From contig NZ_PGFC01000002.1 in assembly GCF_002797875.1 (NCBI RefSeq), positions 124,001 through 188,000 of the forward strand: DNA of 64,000 bases, in the 5' to 3' direction. Shown here piece after piece: positions 43,796 to 52,425 of this stretch. Under the pieces are notes generated by a model. That model had not been told where the DNA came from, made no database searches, and was given only the letters and a program-made list of their open reading frames with translations. Both the position numbers and the translations under genes were made by a program. The stretch comes from Pseudoscardovia suis. GTDB taxonomy: Bacteria > Actinomycetota > Actinomycetes > Actinomycetales > Bifidobacteriaceae. Within the stretch, counting starts at the first letter, position 1. The number at the start of each line of letters is the position of its first letter.

Positions 43796-45547
43796 TCAAA
43801 CAAGGAAGATGTCCCAGAACATGAACATGAAGAAGCTGAGGATTATCGCGAGCGCGTAAACGGCAATCCACACATAGTGACCGATGCCCGCGACGGCGGG
43901 GCGTGCCTTCCACGGGTTCTTGCGGTGGCGCACCGCGGTCTGCGTCATCGTGACGAGCAGCGCAGCGAACGCTATCGTGCACAGCACAGCGAGCACGCGC
44001 ACAGCATCCTGCCACACGGTCATCACGGTGGAGTTCGCAGTGAGGCCGAACACGCCGAGTGCCACATACACGATGTATCCCAGCCATGCGAGTGTGGTGG
44101 CGAATGTCAGTGCACCCAGCGTCCACAACCTTGTTGCCATGCCGGGGGCGAAGCCGGGGCGGCGGCGCGATTCCTTGGCGAGTTCGTCGTATTTGACAAC
44201 GACATTGCCGGTTTCGGCGCTGTCGGGGGAGCAATTCGCCGCAAGCTGCGCCACGGCCATTTCACGGTGTATGTGTTTCTTGCGCGAAGCATGCAGGGCG
44301 GGCACGGTGAGCCCGCACACGATGAGCAGCAGCAACGCCCCTACCTGCAGCACGGCAAGGCGGTCGACCGAATGCACCATGCCGCCGCCCACGCCGTTCT
44401 CCGATAAATCCGTCATGACGGCGCTCGCTTGCCATGGGGTGTCGTCGCCGGCGGTCATGGCGGTCGCCCATCCCTGCGTGGTGGAGTCCTGCGCATCAAG
44501 AGCGAAATTGGTGATGTCTCGTTCAAAATTCTCGGCAAGAGGTAGCGATTTCTCTGCTTTGGCGTCGCCCACGCGCATTTGATGATTGGCGCCTTTGTAA
44601 TAGCGCAGCAGCGTGTTCGTGTTGCCAGCATCCGCCATGAGGCTGCGAGCGGTTGCTGGCGCTTCGATCGTGGGCATCGACAGGTCGTTCGTGCCGTAGA
44701 TGAACAGCGTGGGCTGTGTTTGCGCCTTGAGGTACGGGGTCACGTCAAAATCGCCGTAATTGGGACCGATCGAGCCCATGTCAAGCGTCGTGAGACGACT
44801 GATGATGTGGTTTGTGGGGAATGGCACGTTGAGTTTGCGGAAGTAATCATCCATCGCATACGTCATTTGCTCACGTGGCGTGAACACCGGGGCGGACGTC
44901 ATGATGGAGAAGCTGACGTCGCTGCGCTCGCTGGCGATGATGGGCGTGATCCAGGTGCCTTCCGATTCCGCGTACAGGCCGACATTCGTTTTGCTGACGT
45001 GCACGGCGTCTACGCCATCGCCGATGCCCACCCAATTCTCAAGCACATCGAGGGATTGTTCGTAATCGTGTGCCATCTGCACGTAATCGCGATGCTGCCA
45101 TGAATAATTGTCCATGCGCTTGTCCGGCACGATTGTCGCCACGCCTGCGGAAGCCATGTCCCACGCGAGGTCGCCATACACGTCGGTGGCCTTCGCCAGA
45201 CCGGCCCCGGTGATGAACATGCACCCGGGGATTTCGCTGGGAAGCCGAGGGTGCTCGGCGTCAGGCCATTGCGGTTGCCGCGGCGTGCGCACGATGGCAT
45301 TCACGGTCACACCGTCCCCCACATGCACGGTCACGGTCAGCTCGTCCACGTCATAAGTGCCAATGGCGGCATTCACTGCGTTGTTGGCTGCAATAGACGT
45401 GTCGGAGCTATCAAGCGCGACGGTCGCGGTGGAATCCACCGGCTGCCATGAAGGCGCGATAATGCGCCCCAACAGGCTGAATGCCACGAGAAGCACCGCC
45501 GCAACGGCGACGATGATCAGGGTTTGCTTCCTTTTACGCATACTCAT
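43796..45547 (-). CDS. Membrane-bound alpha/beta hydrolase
   Basis: 583-residue protein with one N-terminal signal anchor (about residues 6-28), an extracellular alpha/beta-hydrolase domain and five C-terminal hydrophobic segments from about residue 395. The fold is indicated by MFITGAGLAKATD, the nucleophile elbow YAESEGTW, the acid in IYGTNDLSMP and the histidine in YKGANHQM. The elbow is A-E-S-E-G rather than G-X-S-X-G, still acceptable for the fold. Homologues are annotated as dienelactone hydrolases or prolyl peptidase-like enzymes; the substrate is unknown. The start is uncertain (45541, 45547 or 45574). Confidence 0.75.
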   Translation of the reverse strand: MSMRKRKQTLIIVAVAAVLLVAFSLLGRIIAPSWQPVDSTATVALDSSDTSIAANNAVNAAIGTYDVDELTVTVHVGDGVTVNAIVRTPRQPQWPDAEHPRLPSEIPGCMFITGAGLAKATDVYGDLAWDMASAGVATIVPDKRMDNYSWQHRDYVQMAHDYEQSLDVLENWVGIGDGVDAVHVSKTNVGLYAESEGTWITPIIASERSDVSFSIMTSAPVFTPREQMTYAMDDYFRKLNVPFPTNHIISRLTTLDMGSIGPNYGDFDVTPYLKAQTQPTLFIYGTNDLSMPTIEAPATARSLMADAGNTNTLLRYYKGANHQMRVGDAKAEKSLPLAENFERDITNFALDAQDSTTQGWATAMTAGDDTPWQASAVMTDLSENGVGGGMVHSVDRLAVLQVGALLLLIVCGLTVPALHASRKKHIHREMAVAQLAANCSPDSAETGNVVVKYDELAKESRRRPGFAPGMATRLWTLGALTFATTLAWLGYIVYVALGVFGLTANSTVMTVWQDAVRVLAVLCTIAFAALLVTMTQTAVRHRKNPWKARPAVAGIGHYVWIAVYALAIILSFFMFMFWDIFLV

Positions 45548-45677
45548 ACTGTATCCAAATGCGGTGAATGCCATGCATGGATTATGCTTATGGTGCGATT
45601 TACGCTCGCGGTCAATCCGGTTGCGGCGCATGAAAGACGCTGCGAAAGACGCTGCAGTAAACAAGGAAGTGATTGCA

Positions 45678-46781
45678 ATGTCAAAGACGACGATGAAATC
45701 AACGATTTATTACGGGCCGCGCGATGTGCGCGTGGAGGAACGTCCCATCCCCGAGCCTCAAACGCCGGAGGATGCAGTGATTCGCGTTGTGCGCACATGC
45801 GTGTGCGGGTCGGATCTGTGGCCATACCGCAGCAAGGATGTCAACACGCCAGGCACTCCGATTGGCCATGAATCCATCGGCGTTGTCACTCAGGTCGGTG
45901 CGGATGTGACGGTGGCGGCGGTGGGTGATTTTGTCATTGTGCCATTCCCCATCAGCTGCGGTGAATGTGCGGCATGCAAGGCGGGTTTTGAATCCAGCTG
46001 CCTTAACGGCGGGTATTTCGGCGGTGGTGCCGAGGGCGAAGGGTGCCAGAGCGAATACTTGCGGGTGCCTCACGCCAATGGGACTATTGTCAACGTTTCC
46101 CAAGCGCTTGCGGCAGGCGACATTCCCGGCGCGCCTGCAAGCTCGAAGGCATTCAGCGATGAAATGCTTGCTGATTTGCTGACCCTTTCTGACGTGATGG
46201 GCACGGGCTACCATGCGGCGGTCAGCGCGGAAGTCACGTCTGGATACACGGCTGTTGTGTTTGGCGATGGCGCCGTTGGCCTGTGCGGTGTGCTGTCTGC
46301 CAAACTGCTGGGGGCGTCGCGCATTATTGCGATGAGCCGCCATGAAAATCGTGCCGCAATCGCGCGCGAATTCGGAGCCACCGACATCGTGCCGGAGCGT
46401 GGCGATGACGCCGTTGCGCGGGTGATGGAACTGACCGGTGCCGGGGCTGACGCGGTGCTGGAATGCGTTGGTTCCGCCCAGTCGTTCGACACTGCGCTGA
46501 AAGTGGGGCGTCCGGGTGCCGTGATTGGGCGCGTGGGGCTGCCCCACGGGGTGCAACTTCCGGCTGAGGCGACCTTCTACCGCAACATAGGCATCAAAGG
46601 CGGCCCCGCGCCTGTGCGCACCTACGCGCGCCAGCGTTTGCTGCGGGAAGTGCTGAGCGGAAACATCCATCCTGGTCGCGTCTTCACGAACACCTATACG
46701 ATTGACGAAGTGCCGCAGGCTTACGCCGACATGGATGCCCGCCGCGTCATCAAGGCGCTCGTCACAGTCAGCGAAGTGTGA
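45678..46781 (+). CDS. Zinc-dependent alcohol dehydrogenase (MDR family)
   Basis: 367-residue medium-chain dehydrogenase. The catalytic zinc ligands are in TCVCGSDLW and GTPIGHES, and the structural zinc cysteines in CGECAACKAGFESSC. The NAD(P) Rossmann loop is VVFGDGAVGLCGV. It should oxidise an alcohol or reduce an aldehyde; the specificity is not readable. AAGGAAG lies upstream of the ATG at 45678, and a second ATG is at 45693. It is divergent from the membrane hydrolase, with a short gap. Confidence 0.9.
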   Translation: MSKTTMKSTIYYGPRDVRVEERPIPEPQTPEDAVIRVVRTCVCGSDLWPYRSKDVNTPGTPIGHESIGVVTQVGADVTVAAVGDFVIVPFPISCGECAACKAGFESSCLNGGYFGGGAEGEGCQSEYLRVPHANGTIVNVSQALAAGDIPGAPASSKAFSDEMLADLLTLSDVMGTGYHAAVSAEVTSGYTAVVFGDGAVGLCGVLSAKLLGASRIIAMSRHENRAAIAREFGATDIVPERGDDAVARVMELTGAGADAVLECVGSAQSFDTALKVGRPGAVIGRVGLPHGVQLPAEATFYRNIGIKGGPAPVRTYARQRLLREVLSGNIHPGRVFTNTYTIDEVPQAYADMDARRVIKALVTVSEV

Positions 46782-46913
46782 TTAAGCGAGCGGTGATTCG
46801 GCGAGCGGTGATTCAGCACGTGGATTGAACGCTTGCAAGGTAGCTCCTTCTGTTTTGCTGAGAGCTGAGAAAGAGCGACCTGAAGTGCCTTTCCCGCGTA
46901 CAGGAGAGTGTGG

Positions 46914-46947
46914 TACCTTTGGTAAAGGTAATGGATTGTGCTATGTT
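46914..46947 (+). promoter_or_regulatory. Promoter with overlapping palindrome for the surface protein gene
   Basis: TTGGTA (46919-46924) and TATGTT (46942-46947) are 17 bp apart. The -35 lies inside the perfect palindrome TACCTTTGGTAAAGGTA (46914-46930), so a repressor or activator bound there would control the promoter. The region is AT-rich compared with its surroundings. Confidence 0.5.
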
Positions 46948-46999
46948 TATTTTCTTTGCTAAGTGTGAGCATAGTTCAAATCATATGTAAGGTGTGCAA

Positions 47000-47032
47000 C
47001 CGGTGAGATGGCGATGACAGCCGTCTCACCGG
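47000..47032 (+). promoter_or_regulatory. Leader hairpin 20 nt upstream of the surface protein start
   Basis: CCGGTGAGATGGC pairs with GCCGTCTCACCGG (12 Watson-Crick pairs and one G-U) around a 7-nt loop. It has no T run, and sits just upstream of the ribosome site, so a role in translation or mRNA stability is possible. Confidence 0.55.
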
Positions 47033-47051
47033 CGATGAAACGGAGCGATCC

Positions 47052-50000
47052 ATGGGATGGATACGGTGGCCAGGTACGTCACGAGACAATCTGTCCGCAC
47101 AGGGCGAGGGGCGGATGTACGAAGAGCCCCAGTCAGAAGCAGGCCAAGCGCGACCGTATGCCACCACTCGCCATGGGAAGGCACCGAGTCACCGGCTGTT
47201 GTCCGTCATATGCCTTCTCGTTGTCGCCTGCATGGTTCTTCCGCTGACCAGCGCTGTGGATTCCCACCGCACTGCGACTGCCGCTGACTCCACTGCCGCC
47301 GGTTTGTGCGATCCTTCCACGACCGTGCATTACGGCGACGGTAGCTCCGACATCACCGCCGACGACACCGGCATAGCCACCTACGTGGGCGGCAACATGT
47401 ACATTGGCTCCCCCAAGAGCGGAGCCACGTGGAGCGCCGACGCCATCAACGGTTCGTACGCTGTGGAAGCCGAAGGCCAGACCGTGGTCAGGGGAGACCT
47501 GCTGGCGCGACCCATCAAGACGGGCTCGGATGGCAAATCCTTCTTCACCCTCGGCATGGTGGCGTTTGGTGCACAGTACCTTCCCGCTGCCGGCACCACC
47601 ATCCTTGCCGTGGGAGGAAAGGTAGGCAGCAATCCGGGAGCTATTTCCACCCTTGGCGGTGGCGACACCGACCACGCGCAGGCATGGAACGCCGGCGTCG
47701 GCATCAAGAGCAAGGCGACGAACACCTCCACGGAATACGGCTACAAGGCCTACATCGCGGGCAATAAATCCACCGTGTGGGGTGATGACACCACGCCGTC
47801 GGTGAGGGCATACACGAACACCGCGTCTAATGCCGTCACATGGAGCGGCACCACGGGGCTTGACAAGAGCGGCATCACAGGTGCGGCGAACTATCAGAAA
47901 ACCATCGCCAGCTTGTCTGAGAACCTTTCGTCTCTGACCTCCACCGGCGTCGTCACCACCGGTGTGGCACCCACCGGCTCGTACACGCGCTACAAGTACG
48001 ACAGTTCGCGATCCTATGGCATGACCTTCACCAACGATACCGTGAACTACACGGTAGGCTCCCAGACCTATTCGGGCATCAACAACGAGAAGGTGCTGTT
48101 TTTCGCCGGCGACGGCCACTCCAACAACCAGGTCTTCAACGTCACCGTCAGCCAGTTGAATTCCGACGGATACCGCGGACTTGATTTTGCGTTTTCCAAC
48201 ATTCCGGCCAATGCGAGTGTCATCATCAATGTTGTCAAGGACGATGGAAGCTCGCTGGAAAACACCGATACCGTGAGCTTCAACACGGGTTGGCGCTTCT
48301 GGTGGAACAATGACGAGATTTCCAATGGTTATGTGACCTCTGGGAAGCATGCCGTGGATTCGTCAATCAGCAATGCCTATGCGACCGCAGGCGAAAGCAT
48401 CATGTGGAATTTCGGCGACGCAGGATCGGTGACGATTGGCGGCGGCAAAGCATATGAAGGGTTGAAGGCTGCAGGCGGCCTCGACAACAACGCATCGCTT
48501 GATGATCCGGCAGCCGCCATGCTCGGATCCATCCTCATTCCCAGCGGATCCTTCGACGACCACGCGACGACGAATGGCCGCGTATGGGTGGGCGGCGACT
48601 TCATGATGAACAACCCCACGGGCAACGCCAATGGCGCGAGCACCGCGTCGGTCATCGACATGGATCAGGAGCGTCACAACCTTCCGTGGGGCATGAGCAG
48701 CAGCAGCTGCTCTGCAATCGGCTGGTGGAAGTACGGCAGCGATGTGAGCGGTGTCCCCGTAGGGGGTTCGTCATGGGGCGTGTTCGCTACAGAAGATGAT
48801 GCCAACAACGATACGAACGCCATCCTGTATGTTACTGACGATGCGAGCAATGATTGGGCATCGGCGAACGGCCGCCTCGAAGTGCACGGCCTGAACATCA
48901 ACGCCACCTATTACGTGCGGGAGGTGTCGCCGCCGGACGGCTATAAAAACAACGACAACGTTTACACTGTGAAAACAACGTCCGAATGGGCGGCAGACAG
49001 TAACAAATACGTCAACGGCGTCTACATGGTGCAGGGAGACACTGATTCAAAGGGAAACCCTGAGTGCGGCATCAATATCTATAACATATGTGACGCTCCC
49101 AGTTCCGTCTCGTGGAAGAAGGTCGCATCCGACGGCACCAAGCTGCTTCCCGGGTCGAAATGGTCATTGACGAATACCGGTACGAACGCCGAATACGAGG
49201 TCGATGACCTTGCTGACCCGGTCACGGGTCTGACATTCACGACTTCGACGGGCACAACCTTTCTTGGCTTGATGTCTGGCAACACCAATCAAACCAAGGT
49301 GACGGTGACATCGGACGGCGTCACGTCAGCCATCCGCTATGCCTCCACGGACCCTGACGTCGCCTCGATTAACTCCACGGGTCTCGTCACCGGGCATGCT
49401 GTGGGCAGCGCGCAGGTCATCGCCTATGCAGGAGACAAAACCGCCACCATTCAGGTGCGTGTGGTGTCATCAAGCTCCCCTACGTCTTCCGGGTCAGGCG
49501 ACTCCATCAGCATTCGTGGTGCGTCCGTCATGCAGCCCCACGAGCAGCAGAAGCTCATGCTGCGTCAAGGCGGGGTGGCATTGCCCAATCCGTCCGTGGC
49601 GACATGGACATCCAGTGATGCAACAGTGGCAACGGTAAACGGTGGCAATGTGACAACGGGCGATTGCACATCCGCCTCCGGCTGCCAGGTCACGATCACC
49701 GCGCAGTACCAGGGCTACACCGACACTTTTAACATAACGGTGGCCTCCTCCAACGTCGTGACGTGGAAGAACCCCATCACGATCTACTACTACACGCCGC
49801 GCCGTCTGTCGTGGAACGCCTACTACCTCCACTACGCCTTCGTGAAGAACGGCTCGGCGGTATTCGACAACAGCGACATCAAGATGGACTCGGCGTGCTC
49901 CAACTGGGTCAAGGCCACGGTGACGGACGCCGACGCGCTGCCCCTCGTCGTGACCTTCACCGACACGCCGTATCAGGCGGGCACTACGCAGACCAACGCG

Positions 50001-52160
50001 CATTGGGATTCCAACAACTCGAAGAACTACTACCTGGCCGCCGGCTACGACACCTATGTGTTCGACCAGGAATCGAACGGCACCAACCACACCGCCCCGT
50101 CCTGCTCCGTCACCTCGCTGAGCGTGACCGGCAGCAATGTGGCGGCAGACGGAACGATGACGATGCAGTCGGGAACCAAATCCCAGCTGAACGCCACCAT
50201 CACGCCGACCGGTGCGGCGAAAGTCACATGGACATCCGACAATACGACCGTCGCCACCGTCGATGGCACGGGCCTGGTCACGGCGCTTAAGGTCGGCACT
50301 GCCACGATCGCCGCGACGGCAGGCGGCCAGCAGACGCTGATCAACCTTACGGTTCGTCCCAACACCGACGGCGAGGTCATTGTGGAGGGCAACGACGAGA
50401 TGATCGTCGGCCGCACACAGACGCTCACCCCCCAGCTCGACGGCGAGAAAGCCGTCACAATCACCTCATGGGAGAGCTCGAACCCCGACGTCGCCACGGT
50501 GGACCAGACCGGCCGTGTAACCGCGGTCTCCACCGGCACCGCCACCATCACGGCCACCGGATACGCTACGGTAGCCGGACCCGACAGCGGGTCGAAAAAG
50601 GGTATGATCTCCCTGAAGGTCGTCACCACACCGCCGTACTGGAACGATACCGACGCTATCAGCGGCCAGTTCACGGTCAACGGCCTGCCGGACGGCTCCT
50701 ACACGCTGTGCGAGACGACGCCGCCGAGCGGATACGCGGCGAGCGGTACCTGCTACACCTTCACGCTGTCAGCAGGCAAAGTGACGACGACAACCATTCC
50801 GTCTACAGGCGTGACCAATAGCCAGACCAGTGTCACATGGACCAAGGTGGACGCCTCCGACACCAATACGAAACTCTCAGGCACCCAGTGGAAGATCACG
50901 GGAAGCGACGGAACATCCGTGTGGTGTGTTGCTGACGGCGGCACCGCCAAAACCACGTTCGCGGCGAATGTATGCAGCGGCACCGCTCTGGCCGACGCCA
51001 ACGGTTCCAATGACGGCGTCATCATCGTTCAGGGCCTGCCTGCTGGTTCGTATACGCTCAAGGAGGTTCAGGCACCCGCCAATTACAAACTGAGCACCGC
51101 TACATACAACATGGTGATTTCGGGCAACTCCACGGTGAAGAGCACTGTGGGCGGCGATTCCAACCTGCATATTGAGAATGACAAGGATTACGGCAAGGTT
51201 CTGTGGGTCAAACAGGACGAAACGACGCATGCGAGCATCACCGGTTCACAGTGGGACCTGCGCCGTTGTGACAGCGACGTGAACGATGTGTCCGAGGTCA
51301 GTGCCGACAAGTGCAAGACCTCTGTAAAATCTTACGAAGACACGACAGCGTTCACCTTCGAATATGATTCCCTGGTTCTTGGCACGTATTACCTGCTCAA
51401 AGAGACCAATGCCCCGTCCGGATACCTGCTGGGCAGCAAACCGTGGTATGCGGTCAAAGCCACGAGTGCGGCGACTCCCGCTACCATCACGCCGCTGTCC
51501 AAGGATTCCGCGGTGCAAGGGCAGGTCGGCGATCCGACGACCGACGGCACCTACCCGATTTACAACCGCAAGGCGGCAACGGCCACATGGAATAAGGTCG
51601 ACGGTACCGGCGCGGCATTGGAAGGCGCTGAATGGACGCTCACCCAGTACAAGGACACGGCGGATTCCACAAACCCATCCGCTGCGCTGCGCGTTTACAC
51701 AATCACGTACACCAAGCCATCGGGAACGGCCACACAAGGCAGCTACTCCATGACCTGCACGACCGGCACATCCAGCAGTCTGTGTGCAGAGAATGGGGGC
51801 AGTCTGTCCGTGACCGCGCCCACAGATAAGCCGGGCGTGACCGCGCTGTCGTATTTCATGGTCTCTGGCCTGCCGTGGGGCTATTACGTCCTCACCGAGA
51901 CGAAAGCGCCTTCCGGTCATTCCATCGATGGCACCATCCCCGGCCAAGCGGTTGGCGGTGACACGGCGAAATTTGCCATCGAATATGGCACGGTGACGAA
52001 CCAGAATTCCGTCACGGCGCTTCCTCTGACCGGAGGAACATGGACACCACGTCGCGTGTTGGTGCTCGGCGCGATTCTGTTCACGCTGTCGGGCGCGGCA
52101 TATGCCGTGGCGCGGCGCAGTGGATGGCGCAGTGGATGGCGCAAGTCCGGTCGTCGGTAA
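47052..52160 (+). CDS. LPXTG-anchored multidomain surface adhesin with CBM25/26-like module
   Basis: 1702 residues. A signal peptide (hydrophobic core about 49-68, cleavage near 78) leads to a large region (about 95-600) resembling a choice-of-anchor A domain. Bacterial Ig-like (Big_2) repeats with ATVD and GTATI patterns lie at about 750-900 and 1030-1190. Between them, residues about 903-1008 read as a starch-binding module (TIYYYTPRRLSWNAYYLHYAF, then AHWDSNNSKNYYLAAG). Five SpaA-type E-box motifs (for example KETNAPSGYL, TETKAPSGHS) mark isopeptide-linked domains, mostly in the last third. The C-terminus has LPLTGG near residue 1657, one helix and a basic tail. No sortase gene is in the window. 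Confidence 0.88.
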   Translation: MGWIRWPGTSRDNLSAQGEGRMYEEPQSEAGQARPYATTRHGKAPSHRLLSVICLLVVACMVLPLTSAVDSHRTATAADSTAAGLCDPSTTVHYGDGSSDITADDTGIATYVGGNMYIGSPKSGATWSADAINGSYAVEAEGQTVVRGDLLARPIKTGSDGKSFFTLGMVAFGAQYLPAAGTTILAVGGKVGSNPGAISTLGGGDTDHAQAWNAGVGIKSKATNTSTEYGYKAYIAGNKSTVWGDDTTPSVRAYTNTASNAVTWSGTTGLDKSGITGAANYQKTIASLSENLSSLTSTGVVTTGVAPTGSYTRYKYDSSRSYGMTFTNDTVNYTVGSQTYSGINNEKVLFFAGDGHSNNQVFNVTVSQLNSDGYRGLDFAFSNIPANASVIINVVKDDGSSLENTDTVSFNTGWRFWWNNDEISNGYVTSGKHAVDSSISNAYATAGESIMWNFGDAGSVTIGGGKAYEGLKAAGGLDNNASLDDPAAAMLGSILIPSGSFDDHATTNGRVWVGGDFMMNNPTGNANGASTASVIDMDQERHNLPWGMSSSSCSAIGWWKYGSDVSGVPVGGSSWGVFATEDDANNDTNAILYVTDDASNDWASANGRLEVHGLNINATYYVREVSPPDGYKNNDNVYTVKTTSEWAADSNKYVNGVYMVQGDTDSKGNPECGINIYNICDAPSSVSWKKVASDGTKLLPGSKWSLTNTGTNAEYEVDDLADPVTGLTFTTSTGTTFLGLMSGNTNQTKVTVTSDGVTSAIRYASTDPDVASINSTGLVTGHAVGSAQVIAYAGDKTATIQVRVVSSSSPTSSGSGDSISIRGASVMQPHEQQKLMLRQGGVALPNPSVATWTSSDATVATVNGGNVTTGDCTSASGCQVTITAQYQGYTDTFNITVASSNVVTWKNPITIYYYTPRRLSWNAYYLHYAFVKNGSAVFDNSDIKMDSACSNWVKATVTDADALPLVVTFTDTPYQAGTTQTNAHWDSNNSKNYYLAAGYDTYVFDQESNGTNHTAPSCSVTSLSVTGSNVAADGTMTMQSGTKSQLNATITPTGAAKVTWTSDNTTVATVDGTGLVTALKVGTATIAATAGGQQTLINLTVRPNTDGEVIVEGNDEMIVGRTQTLTPQLDGEKAVTITSWESSNPDVATVDQTGRVTAVSTGTATITATGYATVAGPDSGSKKGMISLKVVTTPPYWNDTDAISGQFTVNGLPDGSYTLCETTPPSGYAASGTCYTFTLSAGKVTTTTIPSTGVTNSQTSVTWTKVDASDTNTKLSGTQWKITGSDGTSVWCVADGGTAKTTFAANVCSGTALADANGSNDGVIIVQGLPAGSYTLKEVQAPANYKLSTATYNMVISGNSTVKSTVGGDSNLHIENDKDYGKVLWVKQDETTHASITGSQWDLRRCDSDVNDVSEVSADKCKTSVKSYEDTTAFTFEYDSLVLGTYYLLKETNAPSGYLLGSKPWYAVKATSAATPATITPLSKDSAVQGQVGDPTTDGTYPIYNRKAATATWNKVDGTGAALEGAEWTLTQYKDTADSTNPSAALRVYTITYTKPSGTATQGSYSMTCTTGTSSSLCAENGGSLSVTAPTDKPGVTALSYFMVSGLPWGYYVLTETKAPSGHSIDGTIPGQAVGGDTAKFAIEYGTVTNQNSVTALPLTGGTWTPRRVLVLGAILFTLSGAAYAVARRSGWRSGWRKSGRR

Positions 52161-52174
52161 TGTGTCGGTGAATG

Positions 52175-52212
52175 GGTGAATGTGTCGGCGATGTGTCGCT
52201 GGCACATTCACC
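52175..52212. repeat. Inverted repeat related to the plsC-flanking palindromes
   Basis: GGTGAATGTG (52175-52184) and CACATTCACC (52203-52212) form a 10-bp stem. The AATGTG to CACATT outline resembles the palindromes at 1259-1497. A 14-bp tandem direct repeat (GCAAGGCATGCTGA twice) follows at about 52228-52255. Confidence 0.5.
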
Positions 52213-52280
52213 GGCGCACCACGCGCGGGCAAGGCATGCTGAGCAAGGCATGCTGAGCCAAGGCGGCACGCTCAACAACG

Positions 52281-52323
52281 CATGAGGGCCATGCATCCCA
52301 TTGGAGGATGCATGGCCCTCATG
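52281..52323. terminator. Bidirectional terminator, surface protein / gdhA
   Basis: Perfect 18-bp arms (52281-52298 with 52306-52323), a 7-nt loop and a TTTT tail on the plus strand, between convergent genes. Confidence 0.88.
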
Positions 52324-52425
52324 TTTTATGCATTTGCGATGCACGGTCTGTGCGTGCACCGTTTTGCGTTATGTGTTTGCGCCCGCTGCCGCCATTCAAC
52401 ACAGTGGCAGCGGGCAACTACAGCG

